DNA of 36,925 nucleotides, from contig JBNRMS010000080.1 in assembly GCA_050309735.1 (NCBI GenBank), forward strand, positions 1-36,925, given 5' to 3'. Shown here piece by piece: positions 15,806-22,458 of this stretch (position 1 is the stretch's first letter; each line of letters begins with the position of its first letter). The notes under the pieces were generated by a model. That model saw only the letters and a list, made by a program, of their open reading frames with translations, did no database searches and was not told where the DNA came from. This DNA comes from UMGS1002 sp050309735. GTDB lineage: Bacteria; Bacillota; Clostridia; Oscillospirales; CAG-272. Position numbers and translations under genes: made by a program.

Positions 15806-17143
15806 ATGAATTTCACCATCATCCCCCCACAGGCTCTGACGGCGATCAATATCCTTCGGAGCCGAGGTCATGAGGCATACCTTGTCGGCGGCTGTGTGCG
15901 CGACATGATTCGCGGCGCCGCTCCGCACGACTTCGATATCACCACCTCGGCAAGTCCCGACGAGATGAAGGAATGCTTCTCCGGGCTGAGGACGCTTGAA
16001 ACCGGGATAAAACACGGCACTCTTTCTGTCTTTATCGACGGCCGAATCTTTGAGATAACCACATACCGGGTTGACGGAAAATACGAGGACAACCGCCGCC
16101 CCGCCGAGGTCTTTTTCACCCGTAGGCTTGAAGACGACCTCTCGCGCCGCGACTTTACGGTCAACGCGATGGCATACAACAAAAACAGGGGGCTTGTGGA
16201 TATTTTCGGCGGGCAGGAGGATATAGAGAACAGGATAATACGCTGCGTTGGCGACCCTGACAGAAGGTTTAACGAAGACGGCCTGCGCATTCTTCGCGCA
16301 CTTCGCTTCGCTTCAACGCTTGATTTTGAAATTGACGGAGACACCGCCGGAAGCATAAGAAAAAACCGAGGATTGCTTGCTAATATATCGGCGGAGCGGA
16401 TTCGCGACGAGTTTTTCAAGCTCGTAATGGGAGAGGGCGCTGCGAGGATTTTGCTCGCATACCCGGAGGTGATAGCTGAATTTATCCCCGAAATATCGGC
16501 GGCGGTCGGGTTTGACCAAAAAAACCGTTATCACGCCTTTGATGTATATACCCATTCCATAAAGGCTATGGCGTCGGTCGAGGGAGATCTTTACGTTAAA
16601 TTGTCTCTCTTTTTCCACGATATCGGTAAACCTGCAAGTTTCACCGAGGATTCAGAGGGCGGGCATTTTTACGGGCATCAGGAGATCAGCGCCGAGCTGA
16701 CCTCGAAAATCCTGTGCCGCCTCGCGGCCGGAAATGAGATAACATCGTCGGTTACGCGGCTGGTGAGAGAACACCATAGGGATATACACAAGACCGAAAA
16801 ATCTGTTCGGCGCCTTGTCGCGTCGCTGGGCGAAAAAAACGCCCGCCGGCTTCTCGCACTGCGACGGGGAGACAATTCGGCGCTCATCCCCGAGCTGAAA
16901 GCACCGCGTCTGGCCGAGCTTGACGAGATTGAGACTATACTTGAGGCCGAGCTTAAAAAAGATTGCTGCCTCTCGCTGCGCGACCTAAAAATAAACGGAG
17001 ACGATCTGAAGTCGCTCGGAATGAGGCCGGGGCGCGCGATAGGAAAGCTGCTTTCGGGGCTTCTTGATTGCGTGATCGACGGCAGTCTGCCAAACGAGCG
17101 CGAGGCTCTGCTGTCTGAGGCAAAAAAGAGAATCGGCAGGTAG
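15806..17143 (+). CDS. cca: CCA-adding tRNA nucleotidyltransferase
   Basis: 445 residues; AAAGGAG lies 9 bases before the ATG. Class II nucleotidyltransferase head: LVGGCVRDMIRG at residues 26-37, catalytic Asp42 and Asp44 in HDFDIT, RRDFTVNAMAYN, then the RNA-binding region RIRDEFFKLV. An HD domain is present (FHDIGKPASF, then GHQEIS and VREHHRDIH), as in bacterial HD-containing CCA enzymes. It adds or repairs the 3' CCA of tRNAs; every tRNA gene in this window already encodes CCA, so its role here is mainly repair. The leader carries the repeated element described at 15679-15763. Confidence 0.92.
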   Translation: MNFTIIPPQALTAINILRSRGHEAYLVGGCVRDMIRGAAPHDFDITTSASPDEMKECFSGLRTLETGIKHGTLSVFIDGRIFEITTYRVDGKYEDNRRPAEVFFTRRLEDDLSRRDFTVNAMAYNKNRGLVDIFGGQEDIENRIIRCVGDPDRRFNEDGLRILRALRFASTLDFEIDGDTAGSIRKNRGLLANISAERIRDEFFKLVMGEGAARILLAYPEVIAEFIPEISAAVGFDQKNRYHAFDVYTHSIKAMASVEGDLYVKLSLFFHDIGKPASFTEDSEGGHFYGHQEISAELTSKILCRLAAGNEITSSVTRLVREHHRDIHKTEKSVRRLVASLGEKNARRLLALRRGDNSALIPELKAPRLAELDEIETILEAELKKDCCLSLRDLKINGDDLKSLGMRPGRAIGKLLSGLLDCVIDGSLPNEREALLSEAKKRIGR

Positions 17144-17205
17144 CCGAATTCCCTTTCGCAACAAATTTTTTAACAAATTAAAACATTAAGGCAACGAGGG
17201 ATACG

Positions 17206-17239
17206 CTGGGGGAAACTTCTTGAAAGAAGTTTCCCCCAG
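17206..17239. terminator. Perfect 16-bp hairpin between convergent genes (repeat-like)
   Basis: CTGGGGGAAACTTCTT pairs perfectly with AAGAAGTTTCCCCCAG with only GA between. It sits between cca (+) and the oxidoreductase (-) and probably terminates both ways. A G/C-only tract with further fold potential lies at 17287-17338. A shorter hairpin of similar sequence occurs at 31882-31907, so this may be a dispersed intergenic repeat. The remaining bases of 17144-17381 hold no gene. Confidence 0.55.
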
Positions 17240-17381
17240 ACCCCCTTCAAGAACTTTGGGATCGTTTGGCACAGCTAAATTTGAAGCATGCCGGGCCGCC
17301 CCCGGCCGGGCCCCACATCCCATCCGGGGTCGGGGTGAAGCAATCTGGCGTTAAGTTCAATGCTAAAATGAAATAATAGTA

Positions 17382-18314
17382 TCAAATAATATTTTCGTAA
17401 GCCCCCCGCATCATGGTCGTGAGGTTTTTAGCCTCTTCTATACCGCAGCCGGGAAGGATTTTACTCGTCAAAAACTGAATTATTGGCGATTCCCCTGCAG
17501 AGCTTAGCTCAACGCGCACCTCTCCCCCCGTATCCTTAGTCGATTTTGTAACGCCGCCCTCGCGACCTCCGACAAACTTCAAAAATCCCCGCTCGCCGCC
17601 AATTTCAAGTGTCATCGGATAGGCGCTTGACACAAATCCGGTTTCATTCACCGCGATAAGGCCGTCGGGGTAACTCATAATCGTCACAGCGTTGTCCTCA
17701 ACCTCACTGCCGCGGCAGTGGGTGAAAATCGAGGAATATTTCTCGGGCAAACCAAAAAACCAGTCTATAAGATACATTCCGTGCGCACCAAGGTCCATCA
17801 TAGCGCCCCCTCCGCACTCCTCTTTATTATAAAAATGCGCGGGCAACCAATTGTCAACGCTCCCGGCGTGGCAGTTTCGGAATCGCAGGTAATTAATTCT
17901 GCCAAGTTCGCCGCTCTCGACAATTTCTTTCACAGTTATCGGCCCCGGGTTATATTTCTGCGGCAGTGAAATGACAAAATTCACGCCGCTCTTTTGTATC
18001 GCTTGCTCAATCAAGAGACAGTCTTCATTCGACAGAGCCAAAACTTTTTCGGTGAAGATATGCTTCCCTGCCTCGGCAATTTTCGGAATCATATGTACAT
18101 GATCGCTTGTTGCGGCACAGACTATAACACCGTCGGCGTCGCTTTTGAGAAGGTCGTCGAAGGTCTTGAACTCGGGAACGCCGTATTTGGCGCAGAAGGC
18201 CTTGCGCCACGTATCATTAGCCTCATATACCCCCGAGATCTCGCAATGGCTCATAGCCTTCTCAAAATACCCCGAAGCATGGACATGCCATGTGCCGCAT
18301 AACGCTATTTTCAT
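17382..18314 (-). CDS. Gfo/Idh/MocA family NAD(P)-dependent oxidoreductase
   Basis: 310 residues from the ATG at 18314; the GTG at 18326 overlaps the ribosome site GGAAGGTGG, so it is rejected. The N-terminal Rossmann part begins MKIALCGTWHVHASGYFEKA, where the usual GxGxxG is replaced by GTWHVHA. The family EKP signature appears as EKVLAL. The later domain has NWLPAHFYNKEECGGGAMMD and DLGAHGMYLIDWFFG, whose GAH motif holds the usual catalytic His region. Members oxidise or reduce sugars and inositols; substrate unknown. It is monocistronic with a strong promoter and a palindromic operator candidate. Confidence 0.82.
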   Translation of the reverse strand: MKIALCGTWHVHASGYFEKAMSHCEISGVYEANDTWRKAFCAKYGVPEFKTFDDLLKSDADGVIVCAATSDHVHMIPKIAEAGKHIFTEKVLALSNEDCLLIEQAIQKSGVNFVISLPQKYNPGPITVKEIVESGELGRINYLRFRNCHAGSVDNWLPAHFYNKEECGGGAMMDLGAHGMYLIDWFFGLPEKYSSIFTHCRGSEVEDNAVTIMSYPDGLIAVNETGFVSSAYPMTLEIGGERGFLKFVGGREGGVTKSTKDTGGEVRVELSSAGESPIIQFLTSKILPGCGIEEAKNLTTMMRGAYENII

Positions 18315-18329
18315 TTGTGTTGCCACCTT

Positions 18330-18377
18330 CCTTAATTACTTAAGGATAATTATACCATCGCGCCCTCGCCTTGTCAA
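18330..18377 (-). promoter_or_regulatory. Promoter and palindromic operator of the oxidoreductase gene
   Basis: On the minus strand TTGACA (18377-18372), 17 bases, TATAAT (18354-18349). The palindrome CCTTAA-TTAC-TTAAGG (18330-18345) lies over the predicted transcript start, a typical repressor position; it could alternatively be a 5'-terminal RNA hairpin. Confidence 0.75.
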
Positions 18378-18464
18378 TAAAGAGCCTCTGAATTATAGCC
18401 GCGTATTATCGCGGCAAATAAAAACAATCGGCTCTTTTCACAAGTTTTTTATTAAATCGACCTA

Positions 18465-18493
18465 TTGACAATAGCTAAATGATGTTATATAAT
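18465..18493 (+). promoter_or_regulatory. Promoter of tRNA-Ala
   Basis: TTGACA (18465-18470), 17 bases, TATAAT (18488-18493), 17 bases before the tRNA. Confidence 0.85.
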
Positions 18494-18510
18494 ATTATAG
18501 GTTGTTCGAT

Positions 18511-18579
<69 letters not shown>

Positions 18580-18586
<7 letters not shown>

Positions 18587-18725
18587 GCGGCAAGTTGCCG
18601 CTCCCGAAAATCGGGGAGTGCTTGCGCGAGTCCGATGCTCATCACACGATGGGAGAGTTCGTACAATGCGCTTCTTGCTCCACCAGCGGGCAGTGCCCGC
18701 CCACAAAAATTGGGTGGCGCTCGGC
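18580..18725 (+). repeat. Two diverged copies of tRNA 3' tail plus hairpins
   Basis: TCCACCAGCGG followed by two small hairpins occurs at 18580 (the end of tRNA-Ala) and again near 18679. First copy: GCGGCAA-G-TTGCCGC and CCCGA-AAA-TCGGG. Second copy: GCGGGC-AGT-GCCCGC and a CCCA/TGGG stem. The stems are kept although their sequences differ. Between them lies about 70 bases with tRNA-like length but no valid cloverleaf, possibly a decayed tRNA. Confidence 0.5.
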
Positions 18726-18739
18726 AATTAACAATAAAG

Positions 18740-18804
18740 AATGATGAATGAGGTTACGAATATCGTCAACCGGCACTTTTGTGTTTATCATTCATCATTT
18801 TTCA
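18740..18804 (+). terminator. Long inverted repeat before ogt
   Basis: AATGATGAATGA (18740-18751) and TCATTCATCATT (18788-18799) are perfect 12-base arms with a 36-base loop, followed by TTTTC. It can act as a terminator for the tRNA-Ala unit. A separate promoter for ogt is not evident. Confidence 0.45.
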
Positions 18805-18853
18805 TTTGTCTATCGAGCGGTGCAATATCAAAAACCAAAATCGGAGACGACAA

Positions 18854-19321
18854 ATGAACAAATTTGCCTTCTACACAACCGAGCTTGGAATCATCAAAAT
18901 CGGTTACAACGACCGCGCAATAACATATCTTGCCCGCGCTGACAGCATCGACGCCCCCGACCAACCCTCTCCCCTGTCTGGCCGCGCATTTGCCGAGCTT
19001 GCCGAATATCTGGCGGGAGATAGGCGGAAGTTTGATATCCCATATGAATTCCACGGAACAGCTTTTCAGGAGAAGGTCTGGCGCGCCCTTATTGAGATAC
19101 CCTACGGGCAAACACGCTCATACCGCCAGATAGCCGAGGCAATAGGCAGTCCGAAGGCTTGCCGCGCGGTTGGGATGGCGAATAACAAAAACCCGATTTC
19201 GATAATTATCCCCTGCCACAGGGTTATCGGCAAAAACGGCGCTCTGGTTGGCTATGGTGGTGGGATTGATATGAAATCGGCTCTGCTTCTGCTTGAGCGG
19301 CAAGTGTCAGGCCTATCATAA
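18854..19321 (+). CDS. ogt: Methylated-DNA--protein-cysteine methyltransferase
   Basis: 155 residues from the ATG at 18854 (GGAGACG before it); upstream in-frame starts lack ribosome sites. The C-terminal DNA-binding and active domain is complete: GTAFQEKVWRALIEIPYGQT, SYRQIAEAIGSPKACRAVG, NKNPISIIIPCHRVIG with acceptor Cys121, then GYGGG. It removes alkyl groups from O6-alkylguanine by transferring them to its own cysteine, once per protein. No Ada-type regulatory domain is present. It sits between two tRNA units. Confidence 0.92.
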   Translation: MNKFAFYTTELGIIKIGYNDRAITYLARADSIDAPDQPSPLSGRAFAELAEYLAGDRRKFDIPYEFHGTAFQEKVWRALIEIPYGQTRSYRQIAEAIGSPKACRAVGMANNKNPISIIIPCHRVIGKNGALVGYGGGIDMKSALLLLERQVSGLS

Positions 19322-19415
19322 GCCGCATATATATTGAAAGAGAACTGCTATTTTAACCGAGCGATTGTGTTGGCGCAATATAACAAAATCGCAAAAAGAA
19401 AATATCATAAAAGTA

Positions 19416-19444
19416 TTGACAAAACAATTGAGTTATGATATAAT
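19416..19444 (+). promoter_or_regulatory. Promoter of the five-tRNA operon
   Basis: TTGACA (19416-19421), 17 bases, TATAAT (19439-19444), 41 bases before the first tRNA. Perfect sigma-A consensus, as usual for stable RNA genes. Confidence 0.9.
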
Positions 19445-19485
19445 TATTTCCGTTGCCGGCGTTAAGAAAAGCCGGATAATCAGAT

Positions 19486-19561
19486 GGGAGCATAGCTCAG
19501 TTGGGAGAGCACCTGCCTTACAAGCAGGGGGTCGTAGGTTCGAGCCCTGCTGTTCCCACCA
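19486..19561 (+). tRNA. tRNA-Val (anticodon TAC)
   Basis: Acceptor GGGAGCA pairs with TGTTCCC; anticodon loop TTACAAG; T arm GTAGGTTCGAGCCCTGC; CCA encoded. First of five tRNAs transcribed together. Confidence 0.93.
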
Positions 19562-19572
19562 TCCCGATATTT

Positions 19573-19649
19573 GGCCCGGTAGTTCAGTTGGTTAGAACGC
19601 TAGCCTGTCACGCTAGAGGTCGTGGGTTCGAGTCCCATCCGGGTCGCCA
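19573..19649 (+). tRNA. tRNA-Asp (anticodon GTC)
   Basis: Acceptor GGCCCGG pairs with CCGGGTC; anticodon loop CTGTCAC; discriminator G; CCA encoded; 77 bases. Confidence 0.93.
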
Positions 19650-19673
19650 TAATTACAGCACCCTTGCTGTTAT

Positions 19674-19749
19674 GCCTCTGTAGCTCAGTTGGTAGAGCAG
19701 GGGACTGAAAATCCCCGTGTCGTTGGTTCAATTCCGATCGGAGGCACCA
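19674..19749 (+). tRNA. tRNA-Phe (anticodon GAA)
   Basis: Acceptor GCCTCTG pairs with CGGAGGC; anticodon loop CTGAAAA; CCA encoded; 76 bases. Confidence 0.93.
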
Positions 19750-19752
19750 TGT

Positions 19753-19828
19753 GCGGATTTAGCTCATTTGGTAGAGCGCGACCTTGCCAAGGTCGAGGTG
19801 GCGGGTTCGAGCCCCGTAATCCGCTCCA
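19753..19828 (+). tRNA. tRNA-Gly (anticodon GCC)
   Basis: Acceptor GCGGATT pairs with AATCCGC; anticodon loop TTGCCAA; T arm GCGGGTTCGAGCCCCGT; CCA encoded; only three bases after tRNA-Phe. Confidence 0.93.
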
Positions 19829-19868
19829 AATAACGGGTACGACACAATCGTACCCGTTTATACACTCT

Positions 19869-19942
19869 GGCGCCATAGCCAAGCGGTAAGGCAGAGGTCT
19901 GCAAAACCTTCATCCCCGGTCCGATTCCGGGTGGCGCCTCCA
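19869..19942 (+). tRNA. tRNA-Cys (anticodon GCA)
   Basis: Acceptor GGCGCCA pairs with TGGCGCC; anticodon loop CTGCAAA; CCA encoded; 74 bases. Last tRNA of the operon. Confidence 0.93.
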
Positions 19943-19979
19943 AAAAGAAAAGCACTTCGTGAGAAGTGCTTTTCTTTTT
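19942..19979 (+). terminator. Terminator of the tRNA operon
   Basis: A 17-base arm beginning AAAAAGAAAAGCAC and its exact complement ending CTTTTCTTTTT enclose loop GTGA. The stem starts at the last base of tRNA-Cys. Confidence 0.95.
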
Positions 19980-19983
19980 GGAA

Positions 19984-20162
19984 ATGAAGCGCGCTGATGC
20001 GCATGAAGCGAGTTGCGAAGCAACTCATGAAGCAAGGCTTCGCCCTATGAAGCGAGCCTTCGGCTCACGGAGAAGTAACACGCGCTTCGCTTCACGGCGC
20101 AACGCGCCGCTTCATAGAAGCCGTAAGGCTTCTGCTTCATATCGACGAAGTCGATGCTTCAT
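19984..20162. repeat. Nested hairpin array with inverted ATGAAGC/GCTTCAT motifs
   Basis: Four ATGAAGC motifs (19984, 20003, 20027, 20047) are followed by four reverse complements (GCTTCAC at 20089, GCTTCAT at 20109, 20134, 20156). Each interval holds a small hairpin: GCGC-TGAT-GCGC, GAGTTGC-GAA-GCAACTC, an imperfect AAGGC-TTC-GCCCT, GAGCC-TTC-GGCTC, a central GAAG/CTTC loop, CGGCGC-AAC-GCGCCG, AGAAGCC-GTAA-GGCTTCT, ATCGAC-GAA-GTCGAT. Motifs can pair first with last, giving a fishbone with seven side hairpins. It begins 4 bases after the tRNA terminator and ends on the first T of the next promoter. Function unknown. Confidence 0.9.
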
Positions 20163-20190
20163 TGACAAAGCAATGAATTTATGATATTTT
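20162..20190 (+). promoter_or_regulatory. Promoter of the four-helix-bundle gene
   Basis: TTGACA (20162-20167), 17 bases, TATTTT (20185-20190). The -35 box shares its first T with the last GCTTCAT of the array, so the array would lie outside this transcript. Confidence 0.65.
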
Positions 20191-20212
20191 TTATTCAAAG
20201 GACGGTGATAAT

Positions 20213-20566
20213 ATGGCAAACGATAAGCTTTCCGAGCAATCTATGGATTTTGCTGTTCAAATAATCAATCTCGTTAAGCAATTAAAAGAACAAAGAGAAA
20301 GTATCATTTCCAACCAGATCTGCAGAAGCGGAACTTCTATCGGTGCTAATATTCGAGAAGCCAAATATGCACACGGCACAGCGGACTTTATTTCTAAAAT
20401 GCAGATTGCTCTTAAAGAAGCCAATGAGACGGGCTATTGGTTGGAGCTGCTTTATAAAACCAACTATATCGGAGAAGAACAATATAACTTTCTTGAATCC
20501 AAGTGTAAGTCATTAAGAGCTATGCTCGTTTCCTCGATCAACACCGCTAAAAATAATAACAAATAA
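20213..20566 (+). CDS. Four-helix-bundle protein of the 23S rRNA intervening-sequence family
   Basis: 117 residues; AAAGGACGGTG precedes the ATG. It shows the family signature: FAVQIINLVKQL, then ISNQICRSGTSIGANIREA, FISKMQIALKEANETGYWL and a last helix ending in SINTAKNN. Relatives are encoded in 23S rRNA intervening sequences and, as Avd, in diversity-generating retroelements, where the bundle binds nucleic acid. Here it is in neither setting: no rRNA and no reverse transcriptase is nearby. It stands alone after a hairpin array, with its own promoter and terminator. Its codons are more AT-rich than those of the neighbours, hinting at transfer. Partnership with the array is inference. Confidence 0.85.
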   Translation: MANDKLSEQSMDFAVQIINLVKQLKEQRESIISNQICRSGTSIGANIREAKYAHGTADFISKMQIALKEANETGYWLELLYKTNYIGEEQYNFLESKCKSLRAMLVSSINTAKNNNK

Positions 20567-20592
20567 TTTTCAAATATTTATCTGGACTTATG

Positions 20593-20643
20593 ACTTCCTT
20601 TCGGTATAATGGTGTTTAATCCAAACCGAAAGGAAGTTTTTTC
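20593..20643 (+). terminator. Terminator of the four-helix-bundle gene
   Basis: ACTTCCTTTCGGT pairs perfectly with ACCGAAAGGAAGT around a 19-base loop, followed by six T. The next promoter begins immediately after. Confidence 0.88.
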
Positions 20644-20672
20644 TTGACAACCTTTTTTAGATATGCTATAAT
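20644..20672 (+). promoter_or_regulatory. Promoter of the gene at 20755
   Basis: TTGACA (20644-20649), 17 bases, TATAAT (20667-20672). Perfect consensus. Two similar segments GGGGACGGTACCCAT and GGGGGCGACACCCAT follow at about 20693 and 20742. Confidence 0.85.
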
Positions 20673-20754
20673 AAAATTGCTAATCGGGGACGGTACCCAT
20701 AACAAAAAACTACATTAGCGAAAAAGCAAATCAAAAACAAAGGGGGCGACACCC

Positions 20755-21321
20755 ATCGAAAAAAACGTAATTGTTGTTGATGAGCAAGGAAATGAATATG
20801 AGGCGACCTACCCGAAAAGGGCAAAAGGTCTTGTAAAGAACGGCAGGGCACGCTTCGTAGATGAAAATAAAATATGCCTTGCGTGTCCTCCGGATAAAAT
20901 TTTGGAGGAAGAAAAAATGGAAGAAAATAAATTAACCGCAAAAGAAATATTCGTACAGCTTACAATATTACAAAAGCAGCTTACAGAAAACAGCCAAACA
21001 TCCTTGCATCGTCTTGGAGATGCGCTTTCATCACTCGATGGCGAAGATTGCGAGGCTCGTTTCGAGCAAATCCCCGAAATTTGCGACGTTTTTAAGACGA
21101 GAGAGCTGACACTTCTCAGAATGCTTGAGATGTATGAGAAGATGTACGATGATGTTCAAAACGAAGAAACCAAAAAGGTCAATTTGGTGAAATCGGCATT
21201 TGATAACAATATGGCAATGATAAAGGAATCCGATATGGAAACCCAAGACAAGTTTGCGGCTCTCGGCTACGTTACCGACAAAATTGCAGAGCTTGTTGAA
21301 AAAATCGTTGTCGATAAGTAA
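20755..21321 (+). CDS. Uncharacterised protein; apparent ATC start or damaged 5' end
   Basis: The frame is open from the TAG at 20716 to the stop at 21321. AAAGGGGG lies at correct spacing before an ATC at 20755, not an ATG. From ATC the protein is 188 residues. Its N-terminal part (EKNVIVVDEQGNEYEATYP, then KRAKGLVKNGRARFVDENKI) looks like a genuine conserved small basic domain. The rest is helical (KEIFVQLTILQKQL, SLHRLGDALSSL, EICDVFKTRELTLLRMLEMY). Internal starts TTG 20902 and ATG 20917 (GGAGG upstream of the latter) would give 139 or 134 residues lacking the first domain. Either ATC is used, or the 5' end is mutated. Two small halves suggest a nucleic-acid-binding head and coiled-coil tail; this is speculation. 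AT-rich like its neighbour. Confidence 0.6.
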   Translation: MEKNVIVVDEQGNEYEATYPKRAKGLVKNGRARFVDENKICLACPPDKILEEEKMEENKLTAKEIFVQLTILQKQLTENSQTSLHRLGDALSSLDGEDCEARFEQIPEICDVFKTRELTLLRMLEMYEKMYDDVQNEETKKVNLVKSAFDNNMAMIKESDMETQDKFAALGYVTDKIAELVEKIVVDK

Positions 21322-21335
21322 TTTTTAACATACTT

Positions 21336-21360
21336 GTGTTGACATCTTTTTTGTCAACAC
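21336..21360 (+). terminator. Hairpin after the uncharacterised gene
   Basis: GTGTTGACA pairs perfectly with TGTCAACAC around TCTTTTT. No T tail follows. Confidence 0.5.
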
Positions 21361-21395
21361 GAGCCATGATTGTGGGTGCAAATAGATATCACCCC

Positions 21396-21434
21396 AAAAA
21401 GTCCAGTAACCCCCCGAGGGTTTCTGGACTTTTT
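21396..21434. terminator. Bidirectional terminator
   Basis: AAAAAGTCCAG and CTGGACTTTTT form a perfect 11-base-pair stem with an inner CCC/GGG pairing. It lies between convergent genes and can serve both. Confidence 0.88.
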
Positions 21435-21571
21435 CGTCGAAATACAAATGTCGATTTCAAAAGGTGCCAAATTTTTGTTTTTATCGCAAGCACAATTGTG
21501 AAATTAATTTTCTGGATTTCTTAACTTCCATATTCAATAATATAAGGGGAAATATAAAAGATAAAAAAGGC

Positions 21572-22294
21572 TTAATCGGATTTTTTGATGTCCAGCGACC
21601 AACCGCAGTCTCGGTGATAAATCATCTGCCTTGTCATTCCGCCGTCGATGCAGATGTTCTCGCCGGTGATAAACCCTGCCTTGTCCGAGCAGAGATATAA
21701 AACCATATTCGCAATATCAAGAGGATTGCCCACTCGCCCCGCAGGATGTTGAATGGCGTCTCGACCCTTGTACAGAGTATAAGCCGTATCTATCCAACCG
21801 GGAGAAATAGAATTGACACGTACCCGCCCCGCAAGGCTTACAGCGAGCGAATGCGTGAGCGCGGAAATCGCGCCCTTTGCCGCCGTGTAGCTTTCGGTCT
21901 GGGGCTGGCTCATGCGGTCACGCGAAGAGGAAATGTTAATAATAGATGCCCCTTCGGCAAAGTAAGGCATAAAGAGTTTAGCAAGATAAAACGGCGCCGT
22001 CACTCCCACCTTTAATGCATATTCAAAATCTTCATATGAAGCATTTGTGATGCCCCGGCTGAGCGGTGCCGCATTGTTGACAAGATAGTCCACATGACCA
22101 TAGTCGGCGACCACTTTATTAGCGAAACGCTCCAGAGCTTTCTTGTCTGAAAGGTCGCCGACAAAATAGTTATTGTCTTTAATATCGATCACGCAGACGT
22201 TTGCGCCCGCCGTCTTAAATTCCTCGCAGATACATTTACCTATACCGCTCGCACCGCCCGTAACTACGGCAACTTTATTTTTAAAATTCATCAT
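21572..22294 (-). CDS. Short-chain dehydrogenase/reductase (SDR)
   Basis: About 240 residues. The start is uncertain: adjacent ATGs at 22294 and 22291 have only a weak GGTG, and an ATG-less extension to 22318 is less likely. Classical SDR features are clear: VTGGASGIG nucleotide motif, NNAA, the catalytic set with Ser in NISSS, and Tyr/Lys in SYTAAKGAISAL, followed by SPGWIDT. The C-terminal region ITGENICIDGGMTRQM is typical. It reduces or oxidises a small alcohol or ketone with NAD(P)H; substrate unknown. The GDPD lipoprotein gene lies 164 bases upstream on the same strand. Confidence 0.87.
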   Translation of the reverse strand: MMNFKNKVAVVTGGASGIGKCICEEFKTAGANVCVIDIKDNNYFVGDLSDKKALERFANKVVADYGHVDYLVNNAAPLSRGITNASYEDFEYALKVGVTAPFYLAKLFMPYFAEGASIINISSSRDRMSQPQTESYTAAKGAISALTHSLAVSLAGRVRVNSISPGWIDTAYTLYKGRDAIQHPAGRVGNPLDIANMVLYLCSDKAGFITGENICIDGGMTRQMIYHRDCGWSLDIKKSD

Positions 22295-22458
22295 ATTCAC
22301 ACCATGTTTTAAGTACAAATGGCTTTATCTGCCGGTTTGTTTCAATAGCATCAACTTTAAGTAATATTCATTGCTCAGTGCGCCGTAGTATCTTCGCAGC
22401 CAGGATTAAGGATTAAACAATCTACTCCTTAAAAAACAAAGAGGGGGTTATTTATCTA

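Noticed and set aside
18617..18687. Intact extra tRNA after tRNA-Ala
   Set aside because: The length and CCA end fit and the acceptor nearly pairs, but no T arm, D arm or anticodon stem forms; listed only as a possible remnant.
20213..20566. Diversity-generating retroelement or 23S rRNA intervening sequence
   Set aside because: No reverse transcriptase, template/variable repeat or rRNA sequence is present around the gene.
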